Of a stretch of DNA of 45,738 nucleotides, positions 7,523-14,416 are shown in pieces. This stretch comes from CAUUGB01 sp963544615 (GTDB taxonomy: Bacteria > Patescibacteriota > Microgenomatia > UBA1400 > PJMF01). The position numbers and the translations under genes were made by a program. The notes under the pieces were generated by a model, which worked only from the letters and a program-made list of their open reading frames with translations, was not told the DNA's origin and made no database searches. Numbering within the stretch: the first letter of the stretch is position 1; each line of letters opens with the position of its first letter. The stretch is from contig CAUUGB010000004.1 of the NCBI GenBank assembly GCA_963544615.1, positions 1 to 45,738 of the forward strand, read 5' to 3'.

Positions 7523-9244
7523 TTAGCGCTGACTTTTGCTTTTGATAATTGCGGCCACTTGTTGCCACCAAGCTTGGTGTTTTTCTAAAAGTTGCCAATC
7601 TAGCCAAGATATTTCATTGTCTTGAGTAAAAGGATTATTATTACCGTTTTGGGTGCGCCACATTTCGTCTCCCATTAAAATCATCATTGCTCCTGGGCAA
7701 GCAGCTGTTAGCTGCAGCATTTGTAAAGCTTTTTCCTGTCGCAGGGCAATGATGGTGGGATCACTCGTTTCTCCTTCAACGCCATAATTGCAAGAGAAAT
7801 TGTTAATGTTGCCGTCTTGATTATGATAGCCGTTAAGGTCATTGTGTTTTTGGGTGTAGGAAACTGTGTCTCGCAGGGTAAAGCCATCATGAGCACACAC
7901 GTAATTGACTGCTAAAGTGGGATCTTTATGATAAAAGACAAATTCTGGAGCAAGTCCAGCCAAATGTGCTTGAACTTGGTCTTGTCCGCGGGCAAAGTTG
8001 ACCCATTCGCGCACCCGTCTTTGCCAAGAACCACTCCATTCCAACCAACGCTCGCCACCAAATCTGCCCTCTAGTACTAAACCACTCGCGTCCCAAGGTT
8101 CGGCAATGAGTTTTAGTTGCGAGAGAATGGGGCTTTTATTAATTAGTTCCACCACGTAGGGTTCATTGACAAAGCCAAAATTAGTGTAGTAAAAAACTGC
8201 TCCCAAATCAAAGCGAAAACCATCTAAGTGGAATTCACGGGCATAATATTCGAGTGAATCGACAATCATTTTAGCGACCATGGGGTGATTGCAATTAAGA
8301 GTATTATCACAACCGGTAAAATTCATATAATAATTTTTATTTTCTTGAGAAAGTAAATAGTAATTTTGATTGTCAATCCCTCGCCATGAGAGAGTGGGGC
8401 CATTTTGGTTGGCTTCGGTGGTGTGATTAAAAACTACATCTAAGATAACTTCTAAATCTAGCTCGTGAGCTTTTTTAACTAATTTTTTAAATTCAGATAA
8501 GTAATAGTCTTGATTAGTACTAAAATAATTGGGTTGAATGGCAAAAAAAGACATTTGCGAATAACCCCAATAATTAATTAATTCTTCGCCAGCATAATTT
8601 TGGTAAGGGATGTCATCATCAAAGGCATGAATAGGCATTAATTCAATGGTAGTAATACCTAAACTTTTTAAGTAGGGAAGTTTTTCTATTAGTGCCGCAA
8701 AAGTACCGGGATGAGTAGTTTGACTTGAGGGATGTTTGGTAAAGCCGCGTACATGAAGTTCGTAAATGACGGTATTTTTAAGGGGAACATGAGGTAGTTT
8801 GTCATTTCCCCAAGAGAATAAATCATCGCCAAGCACAATGCCTCTGGCAGCGTAGGCACTGTTATCTCCAGGTAAACAGGCTTTTTCGCGGCGGTAGTGG
8901 CTTAAATCAATAGCACGGGCGTAAGGGTCGAGCAGTGCTTTGTGATGGTCAAAACGATTACCAGCAATACTGTTGTCGCCAGCAACTCTAAAGCAGTAGC
9001 GAGCACGTGGTGGCAAACCTTTAACACTCAGGTGCCAAATATTTCTAGTGCGATTTTTGCTAGGGGATAAATCGATAATATGTGAAGGGCGGCGATGTTG
9101 TGGTTTATCCCATAAAAGCAATTGTACTTTAGTAGCATTACCAGCATAAAGAGCAAAATTAACTTCATCGCCATGGCTAGTCGCCCCAAATGGTTGGTGA
9201 TTGCCAGGGTCAAGTTTAAGGGGGCAGGAGAATAAATTTATCAT
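7523..9244 (-). CDS. glgX: GlgX-like glycogen debranching enzyme (GH13), C-terminally short
   Basis: Alpha-1,6-glucosidase or isoamylase-type GH13 enzyme acting on branched alpha-glucans. An N-terminal CBM48-like domain (about 10-95, starting PLKLDPGNHQPFGAT) precedes the catalytic barrel. Catalytic residues are D346 (DGFRFDLG), E382 (LIAEPWD) and D453 (CAHDGFTL), with region I DVVFNHT near 269-275. The protein stops at residue 573, shortly after NEISWLDW. Typical GlgX or isoamylase proteins run to ~650-750 residues with a C-terminal beta-sandwich, so that domain is missing here. The reading frame is otherwise intact. With MalQ at 22055-23365 it suggests glycogen or maltodextrin turnover. Exact bond specificity cannot be read from the sequence. 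Confidence 0.85.
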   Translation of the reverse strand: MINLFSCPLKLDPGNHQPFGATSHGDEVNFALYAGNATKVQLLLWDKPQHRRPSHIIDLSPSKNRTRNIWHLSVKGLPPRARYCFRVAGDNSIAGNRFDHHKALLDPYARAIDLSHYRREKACLPGDNSAYAARGIVLGDDLFSWGNDKLPHVPLKNTVIYELHVRGFTKHPSSQTTHPGTFAALIEKLPYLKSLGITTIELMPIHAFDDDIPYQNYAGEELINYWGYSQMSFFAIQPNYFSTNQDYYLSEFKKLVKKAHELDLEVILDVVFNHTTEANQNGPTLSWRGIDNQNYYLLSQENKNYYMNFTGCDNTLNCNHPMVAKMIVDSLEYYAREFHLDGFRFDLGAVFYYTNFGFVNEPYVVELINKSPILSQLKLIAEPWDASGLVLEGRFGGERWLEWSGSWQRRVREWVNFARGQDQVQAHLAGLAPEFVFYHKDPTLAVNYVCAHDGFTLRDTVSYTQKHNDLNGYHNQDGNINNFSCNYGVEGETSDPTIIALRQEKALQMLQLTAACPGAMMILMGDEMWRTQNGNNNPFTQDNEISWLDWQLLEKHQAWWQQVAAIIKSKSQR

Positions 9245-9258
9245 GATTTCAGCTTTTT

Positions 9259-9268
9259 ATTATATAAT
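9259..9268. promoter_or_regulatory. Overlapping divergent -10 boxes for glgX-like and trmD
   Basis: ATTATATAAT (9259-9268) holds TATAAT on the plus strand (9263-9268, for trmD, about 22 nt before its ATG) and TATAAT on the minus strand (9264-9259, for the glgX-like gene, 14 nt before its ATG). On the minus strand a TTGCCT box (9288-9283) lies 18 bp upstream. Two polymerases could not open both -10 boxes at once. Confidence 0.5.
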
Positions 9269-9290
9269 AGAGAAAGAATTAAAGGCAATA

Positions 9291-9974
9291 ATGCAAATTA
9301 ATATTTTAACTTGTGTGCCTTGCTATTTTGTTTCAGTTTTATCTAGTTCAATTTTAGCTCGAGCCATCAATCAGCAATTAGTTAAGGTGGAGGTAATTGA
9401 TTTGCGCTACTTTGCTGATGGCAAGCGCAAAAAAATTGTTGATGACAGGCCTTATGGTGGTGGGGCTGGTCAAGTGCTTAAGATTGAGCCAATTGTTCGC
9501 GCAGTGGAATATTTACAAGCACAAAAATGTGCTGGGAAGATATATTTAACTTCTCCAGGAGGGCAATTATTTAAGCAACCGCAGGCTCGCCGGTGGTCAA
9601 CCAAGCAGTATTTAACTTTTATTTGTGGCCATTATGAAGGGGTTGATGAGCGAGTCAAAAATTTTATTGATGGAGAAATTTCTTTAGGTGAGTTTATTTT
9701 AACTGGTGGTGAGCCAGTGGTGGCAGCTATTATTGACGCGATAGTGCGCTTAATTCCCGGAGTGTTGGGTAATCCTGAGAGTCTTAAAGAAGAGTCGTTT
9801 AATGCTAATTGTTTAGAATATCCCCAATACACCAGACCCGCAGTGTGGCGAGGTTTGAGAGTACCAGAAATTCTTCTCTCCGGTCACCAGGCTAAAATTG
9901 CTGCTTGGCGCCAATGTCAATCTCGTTTACTGCCGCCTAAAATAAATAAGCCCACAAATAAAGACTGCCAATAA
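9291..9974 (+). CDS. trmD: tRNA (guanine37-N1)-methyltransferase
   Basis: TrmD makes m1G37 next to the anticodon with S-adenosylmethionine and prevents +1 frameshifting. The protein has 227 residues from the ATG at 9291. Knotted-SPOUT motifs are present: DDRPYGGGAG near 50-59, ICGHYEGVDERV near 113-124, and the GEFILTGGEP / IPGVLGN region near 131-163. I chose 9291 rather than the longer in-frame start at 9201 because the -10 box (9263-9268) lies between them and MQINILT matches the family N-terminus. The 3' end overlaps the convergent uppP gene by 38 nt. Confidence 0.93.
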   Translation: MQINILTCVPCYFVSVLSSSILARAINQQLVKVEVIDLRYFADGKRKKIVDDRPYGGGAGQVLKIEPIVRAVEYLQAQKCAGKIYLTSPGGQLFKQPQARRWSTKQYLTFICGHYEGVDERVKNFIDGEISLGEFILTGGEPVVAAIIDAIVRLIPGVLGNPESLKEESFNANCLEYPQYTRPAVWRGLRVPEILLSGHQAKIAAWRQCQSRLLPPKINKPTNKDCQ

Positions 9975-10767
9975 AAAGTCGATAAAGACCAAAATACCAA
10001 AATGGTTTATTGGCCATTAATTTAATAAATGTGGGCGCAGTGAGTAAGGCAACTATAAAAGCCACTCCAAAACCAAACAGCATTAAGTAAATGTTACTGC
10101 TGGTTAAAAAAACACTTTGACAATTTAGTTGCTTGGAGCAAGTTTTCAGTTGACTAAATTCTTTGCTTAAATCTAACAAACTGGCTCCAGCAATAATTGG
10201 TAGTCCTAAAATAAAAGCCAATTTAGTTGCTGCCATTTTGCTCAAGCCAAAACCTCGAGCCGCAAAGCTGCAAGCTCCTGAGCGGGAAACACCGGGAATA
10301 ATTGCCAGGGAATGAAAGACGCCAATTCCCATCATTTTAGGGTAAGATGTTTGCTTAATTTCATCTAAATAAGCAAGATTTTTTGGAGGTGTTTTTTTTG
10401 TCCACCAATAATCTAGCACCGAAAAAACCACTCCCATGCCAATGAGGACAATACCAGTAATATAGTTGGCATGAGCTAGGTAATTTTTGAATAAACGATA
10501 ACAAATGGTGCCAATTAAAATAGTAGGAATAGTGGTAGCAATGAGTTTACCCCAAAGTTTTTTACTAGCGCAGAGATCCCGGATAAAATAAGCTAGCAGA
10601 GCACACATGGCTCCCAGTTGAATAAAAATATTAAAACTAGCAGCAAATTGTAAATCGCTAATTTGGAGAAACTTTTGAGCAAGTAAAAGATGAGCGGTAG
10701 AAGAAATAGGCAAAAATTCACTCAGTCCTTCAATTATGGCTAGTATGAACGCTTGATAATAGTTCAT
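9937..10767 (-). CDS. uppP: Undecaprenyl-diphosphate phosphatase
   Basis: UppP (BacA) dephosphorylates undecaprenyl pyrophosphate on the outer face of the membrane, recycling the lipid carrier for peptidoglycan and other polymers. It has 276 residues and about eight hydrophobic segments. The two signature motifs are present: EGLSEFLPISSTAHL (about 13-27) and PGVSRSGA (about 158-165). It follows the undecaprenol/diacylglycerol kinase gene with a 1-nt overlap, so the two lipid-carrier enzymes are co-expressed. In organisms with this enzyme it confers bacitracin tolerance. Confidence 0.95.
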   Translation of the reverse strand: MNYYQAFILAIIEGLSEFLPISSTAHLLLAQKFLQISDLQFAASFNIFIQLGAMCALLAYFIRDLCASKKLWGKLIATTIPTILIGTICYRLFKNYLAHANYITGIVLIGMGVVFSVLDYWWTKKTPPKNLAYLDEIKQTSYPKMMGIGVFHSLAIIPGVSRSGACSFAARGFGLSKMAATKLAFILGLPIIAGASLLDLSKEFSQLKTCSKQLNCQSVFLTSSNIYLMLFGFGVAFIVALLTAPTFIKLMANKPFWYFGLYRLFIGSLYLWAYLF

Positions 10768-11147
10768 TAGTGAAGAGAAAAGTAAATTTTAGGTAAAAAA
10801 ATTATTGCTCCAGCAAGAGCAGCAAAAACACTTGCCCACAAAACTGCTCCGGCTGCTAAGTCGCGGGGTAGTTTGGTAGCTTGATAATCAAGTTGTAAGT
10901 TGTCGCGCAAGCAGTTGCAAGTGTCCTCAACGGCAGAATTAACTAATTCTAAGCTAGGAATTAAAGCAAAAAAAACTAAAAGAATTAGCCATTCATTTAA
11001 AGTCAGCTGAAATAAAAAACCAAAGTAGCCGCAAAGTAGTAAGCTAACTAAATGAATTTTCATATTTCGCTCGTGAGCGAGGTTCCAAACAATCCCGCGC
11101 CAAGCATAAACAAAACTTGAAGATAATTTACTTGGAGTTTTTTTCAT
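10767..11147 (-). CDS. dgkA: Undecaprenol kinase / diacylglycerol kinase (DgkA family)
   Basis: Small integral membrane kinase of the DgkA family, 126 residues with three hydrophobic segments. The family signature ELVNSAVEDTCN (about 66-77) is clear, followed by KLPRDLAAGAVL (about 92-103), where most relatives have AKD instead of PRD. In Gram-positive-type bacteria this family phosphorylates undecaprenol rather than diacylglycerol. Its coupling to uppP supports the undecaprenol role, giving a two-gene unit that refills the C55-P pool. The start codon lies 7 nt after an extended -10 box. Confidence 0.88.
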   Translation of the reverse strand: MKKTPSKLSSSFVYAWRGIVWNLAHERNMKIHLVSLLLCGYFGFLFQLTLNEWLILLVFFALIPSLELVNSAVEDTCNCLRDNLQLDYQATKLPRDLAAGAVLWASVFAALAGAIIFLPKIYFSLH

Positions 11148-11162
11148 TATGGTAATTATATC
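11145..11162 (-). promoter_or_regulatory. Extended -10 promoter next to the dgkA ATG
   Basis: Minus strand TGATATAAT (TATAAT at 11160-11155) is followed after 7 nt by ATG (11147), which predicts a leaderless transcript. Confidence 0.6.
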
Positions 11163-11217
11163 ATTGCTGTCACTGCTACTTTGCTGGCATTTGCAAAATA
11201 CTATTGAGTCGGTTTAT

Positions 11218-11255
11218 TTGAGCTTGAAAAGCTTAGTATATAATTATAGTATATG
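11218..11255 (+). promoter_or_regulatory. smpB promoter next to the ATG
   Basis: TTGAGC (11218-11223), 15-bp spacer, TATAAT (11239-11244), then 8 nt to the ATG at 11253. Transcription should start within 1-2 nt of the ATG. Confidence 0.6.
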
Positions 11256-11687
11256 GTACTTTTGGTTAACCGGCGCGCCTACTTTGATTATGATATCAGC
11301 GACAAAATTGTGGCAGGAGTGGTATTAACTGGAGCAGAGGTTAAAAGTTTGCGCTCTAGGGCAGGCAGTCTTGCTGGCAGTTATGTACAAATTTTAGCTG
11401 AAGGAGTGGTGCTTTTGGGAGCGCAAATTTCGCCCTACCCTTACGCTGATAATCGTGATTACGATCCTCGCTCGACGAGAAAACTTTTACTGCGACGCAA
11501 AGAAATTTATCGTTTGAAAAAACGCTTGCAAACTGGAGGACTAAGTTTGGTGCCCATAGCTTTTATGATTAAAAACGGCAAAATTAAATTAGAAATTGGT
11601 ATCGGCAAAGGTAAGAAACAATTTCAGAAGCGTCAGCAAATAAAAAAGCGAGATTTGCAAAGGCAATTAAATCGGGGTGAATATTAA
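11253..11687 (+). CDS. smpB: SsrA-binding protein SmpB
   Basis: SmpB delivers tmRNA to stalled ribosomes for trans-translation. The protein has 144 residues. The OB-fold signature AGVVLTGAEVKSLR (about 22-35) binds the tmRNA, and the C-terminal tail (KRQQIKKRDLQRQLNR, about 125-140) is the part that enters the mRNA channel. No ssrA gene is visible in this window. It appears to be transcribed from its own leaderless promoter. HU follows 78 nt downstream with a separate promoter. Confidence 0.95.
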   Translation: MVLLVNRRAYFDYDISDKIVAGVVLTGAEVKSLRSRAGSLAGSYVQILAEGVVLLGAQISPYPYADNRDYDPRSTRKLLLRRKEIYRLKKRLQTGGLSLVPIAFMIKNGKIKLEIGIGKGKKQFQKRQQIKKRDLQRQLNRGEY

Positions 11688-11695
11688 ATTCATCC

Positions 11696-11725
11696 TTGAC
11701 ATCCGCAAAATTTGTTATACACTAA
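11696..11725 (+). promoter_or_regulatory. HU gene promoter
   Basis: TTGACA (11696-11701), 16-bp spacer, TACACT (11718-11723). The mRNA would have a leader of about 35 nt carrying an AGAAAGG ribosome-binding site before the ATG at 11766. Confidence 0.65.
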
Positions 11726-11765
11726 AATAATTAGGGGTGTTAGAACATCAAATCAGAAAGGGAAT

Positions 11766-12041
11766 ATGACTAAAAGTCAGATGATTGCCATTGTTGCCAA
11801 AAAAGCTCACATGTCTAAGCGAGCTGCAGAAGAAATTATTGAAGTAATGCTGGCAGAAATGGTAGCTTCTTTAACCAAAGGAGAAAAGGTGGTGCTCTCT
11901 AATTTTGGCACTTTTTATATTAGTAAAGTTAAAGATAAACAAGTAGTCCCTTTTGGTAAAGAAGAAAAAAGACAAACTATCAAAGCTCATAAAGTGGTTA
12001 ATTTCCGTCCTGGTAAAACTTTGAAAAAACAAGTTTGGTAA
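11766..12041 (+). CDS. hup: HU-family DNA-binding protein
   Basis: Nucleoid-associated HU/IHF-family protein of 91 residues, the usual length. It has the N-terminal helical dimerisation half (MTKSQMIAIVAKKA, then KRAAEEII) and the beta-arm half with VVLSNFGTFYI (about 43-53) and the conserved VNFRPGKTLKK ending. The beta-arm tip is lysine-rich. I chose the ATG at 11766 (AGAAAGG just upstream and a good family match) over an earlier in-frame start. It sits at the head of a run with rpmG and cmk. Confidence 0.93.
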   Translation: MTKSQMIAIVAKKAHMSKRAAEEIIEVMLAEMVASLTKGEKVVLSNFGTFYISKVKDKQVVPFGKEEKRQTIKAHKVVNFRPGKTLKKQVW

Positions 12042-12057
12042 GGGTTAAGAAAGCATT

Positions 12058-12264
12058 ATGGCAAATAAAAAGAAAAAAGGACCCAGACAGTTGATTGGTT
12101 TGCAGTGTAGCGAATGTCATGCTTTTGGTTATGTCACCACTTATAATCGCAATAATGAGATTGCTAAAAAGCAGGCTGGAGAAAAAGAATCTTTTCCTTT
12201 AAGTAAGTATTGCAAACAATGTCGCAAACATACTCTGCATAAAACCATGAAGAAATTAAAATAG
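12058..12264 (+). CDS. rpmG: 50S ribosomal protein bL33
   Basis: Ribosomal protein of 68 residues, slightly longer than the usual ~50-55 because of N-terminal lysines and an insertion. It keeps both zinc-ribbon pairs (CSEC, residues 17-20, and CKQC, residues 52-55) and the KYCKQCRKHTLHK ending typical of the zinc-binding form of bL33. It starts 16 nt after the HU stop, so the two are likely co-transcribed. Confidence 0.88.
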   Translation: MANKKKKGPRQLIGLQCSECHAFGYVTTYNRNNEIAKKQAGEKESFPLSKYCKQCRKHTLHKTMKKLK

Positions 12265-12303
12265 TAGTTTAGTGAGGCTTTTTAGAGCTTGAGAAGGGGA
12301 GGA

Positions 12304-13020
12304 GTGGGACAATTTTTTCAAGTAGCAATTGATGGGCCGGTAGCCGCAGGCAAGGGTACTCTGGCCAGACTGTTAGCAGAGAAACTGCATTTTCTTTATC
12401 TTGATACGGGAGCGATGTACCGCGCTGCTACTTTGCTTTTTTTGCGCTCCGGTCAAGAAATTAGCGAGGGTAATCAAGCTGCCTTAGTAGATTTACTGCA
12501 AAAGTCGTCAATTGAGTTGCAAAGTAATCCTAAAAAAAGTGGCAGTTGGCAAACTCAAATTTTTTTGCAACAAGAAGATGTGTCTGAGGCAATTCGCTCT
12601 CCTGAAGTTGACACTTGGGTGTCACAGGTAGCCGCTTTGCCACAAATTAGGAAAGTTTTAGTTGCTAAGCAACAACAATTAGCTGCTCATCAGGATATTG
12701 TGATGGAAGGCAGAGATATTACTACTCGGGTGCTACCCAAAGCACAAGTAAAAATTTATTTAACTGCTTCGCTAACTGAGCGGGCTCGGCGTCGTTTTGC
12801 TCAACTACAAAAAACTCATCCCAACTTAACTCTCGCTCAAGTAAAAAAACAAATTGTACAAAGAGATAAGCTAGATAGCAGTCGCGCTAGCGACCCTCTG
12901 CAAATCAGCGCTGATGCTGTGGTGGTAGATACCACTAATTTAAGGGTGACGGCGGCAGTGGATCAGCTGGTGGCACTGGTTGCACATCAGCGTGAGAAAT
13001 CTCATCTAACATCTCAATAA
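12304..13020 (+). CDS. cmk: Cytidylate kinase
   Basis: CMP/dCMP kinase that makes CDP for RNA, DNA and phospholipid synthesis. The P-loop is near the N-terminus (DGPVAAGKGTLAR), followed by the CMP-binding segment LDTGAMYRA, EGRDITTRVLP (about residues 140-150) and the RRRFAQLQ lid. No ATG is available. GTG at 12304 has AGAAGG six nucleotides upstream; TTG at 12289 is the alternative and adds five residues. The 3' end overlaps the convergent exported-protein gene by 86 nt, and the overlapping part encodes its last ~28 residues, where Cmk sequences are least conserved. Confidence 0.9.
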   Translation: MGQFFQVAIDGPVAAGKGTLARLLAEKLHFLYLDTGAMYRAATLLFLRSGQEISEGNQAALVDLLQKSSIELQSNPKKSGSWQTQIFLQQEDVSEAIRSPEVDTWVSQVAALPQIRKVLVAKQQQLAAHQDIVMEGRDITTRVLPKAQVKIYLTASLTERARRRFAQLQKTHPNLTLAQVKKQIVQRDKLDSSRASDPLQISADAVVVDTTNLRVTAAVDQLVALVAHQREKSHLTSQ

Positions 13021-14416
13021 AATTACGTTCATTTTTTACTAAGGGGCGCAGCTGAAGTTGTTTGTGAACGCGCTGGTATTTAATGCTAACTTCATTGCTT
13101 AAATCTTCAGTTAAACCAATTCCCTCAGGCAAAAAACCATTTTTTTGTGCCTTGAGATTATAAGTACCTGGTTTTAAGTGAAAAGAATATTTGCCTTTTT
13201 TGTCGGTAATGCACATAGAGCGCATTTTGCGATCACTGTTAGCGCTGCTACTTACCGATACTACCGCGTCATTTATACCCACGCCATTAGCATCAACTAC
13301 TTTACCAACCAAATTGGGAGTATGAATTAAAGATAAAGCTCTAGCCCCCACAAAAATAGCATAAACGCAGCTAAGCACCACAAAACCCCAGTGCTTGGTT
13401 GAATAAATTCCTAAGACAGAGAAGGTTAACATCAAAGCTTCAAAGTAGCCTTGCTTTTTACCTATTGATTTCCATTTTTGCCAAAATAAATCACTCATTT
13501 TGAAACGGTGCTTGGCATAATTTGTCTCTGAGAGAGTTTGATCTAGGGGAATGGTGGGGTAAATACTTTGCCAACTATGCCTAACGCGTACTACTTCGCC
13601 TTTATAAAAATCATCACGTGGCAAAATGGTGGGACGAATATTTCTGGTAGGAAAAAAATAATTTTGTTTGTTGGCAGTGACGCGATACATCCCTTTGGGA
13701 ACAATAATTTCATCATACACTCCATAAACATCAGAAACACTAGTGACAGTAATTTCATGACCAACCCGGTCACGACCTCTAGCTGTAATTAAGGCAAAAG
13801 GAATACCTTGATTAGTGTGGGTATCATAAACATAACCAGTGCGCCGCAATTTGAGCTTATCACGCCAATTTACTCTGGCAGCAAAATGACCTCCTTTGGC
13901 AAAGAGCATGTCGAGCACAAAAATGGTAGCAAAAAAAAGCCCAAACAAAATTGTTCCCAAGCCCACTAAGACACTAATAATTAATTGTTGATGGGCTTTC
14001 ATGGCACTTAAAAAACTATTCCAGGGAGTTTCCCAATCAAAGCCGCGAGCCACTCTAAAATTTGTTAGACCACTTTGCATGATGGCATTGCCATTTTGGT
14101 CAAGGCCTTCTACCTGCCAACTGTGAGTACCAGGTTTTAACTTAGCAATTAAATTCAGACTATAATCACCAGTAGAGTTGCGGCGTAAAATATAGTTGGT
14201 GGTAATTTGATTTTGATTAGCAATGTTGGTTAAAAAAACCTGCCCATCAAGTTTTAGGGTAAAGCTTTTAACTTGTTCTTGCTGCTGGGGAGACATCTGC
14301 CAGTTTAAGGTATTACTATAGCGACCAAGTTGCTCTGACCAGGCTGCTTGTGCTGGGAAAGTGGCCAAAGTGCTACTGAGTAAAAAAGTCAGTAAAAAAA
14401 GTTTGAGTTTATTCAT
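12935..14416 (-). CDS. Exported membrane protein with carboxypeptidase-regulatory-like domains
   Basis: Envelope protein of 493 residues and unknown role. It has a signal peptide (about 1-24, ending PAQAA), an extracytoplasmic beta-rich segment (about 45-130, with KLKPGTHSWQVEGLDQNGN), a membrane segment (about 147-170), a first CarboxypepD_reg-like beta-sandwich (about 190-265), a hydrophobic pair (about 330-370), and a second such domain (about 375-455, with VVDANGVGINDAVVSVSS and DKKGKYSFHLKPGTYNLKA). The tail is Pro-rich. It overlaps the upstream 634-aa gene by 8 nt, so the two form an operon. If the signal peptide and helices are right, the topology of the two sandwich domains is uncertain. 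It overlaps cmk by 86 nt. Confidence 0.75.
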   Translation of the reverse strand: MNKLKLFLLTFLLSSTLATFPAQAAWSEQLGRYSNTLNWQMSPQQQEQVKSFTLKLDGQVFLTNIANQNQITTNYILRRNSTGDYSLNLIAKLKPGTHSWQVEGLDQNGNAIMQSGLTNFRVARGFDWETPWNSFLSAMKAHQQLIISVLVGLGTILFGLFFATIFVLDMLFAKGGHFAARVNWRDKLKLRRTGYVYDTHTNQGIPFALITARGRDRVGHEITVTSVSDVYGVYDEIIVPKGMYRVTANKQNYFFPTRNIRPTILPRDDFYKGEVVRVRHSWQSIYPTIPLDQTLSETNYAKHRFKMSDLFWQKWKSIGKKQGYFEALMLTFSVLGIYSTKHWGFVVLSCVYAIFVGARALSLIHTPNLVGKVVDANGVGINDAVVSVSSSANSDRKMRSMCITDKKGKYSFHLKPGTYNLKAQKNGFLPEGIGLTEDLSNEVSIKYQRVHKQLQLRPLVKNERNFIEMLDEISHADVQPVPPADPLPPSPLN

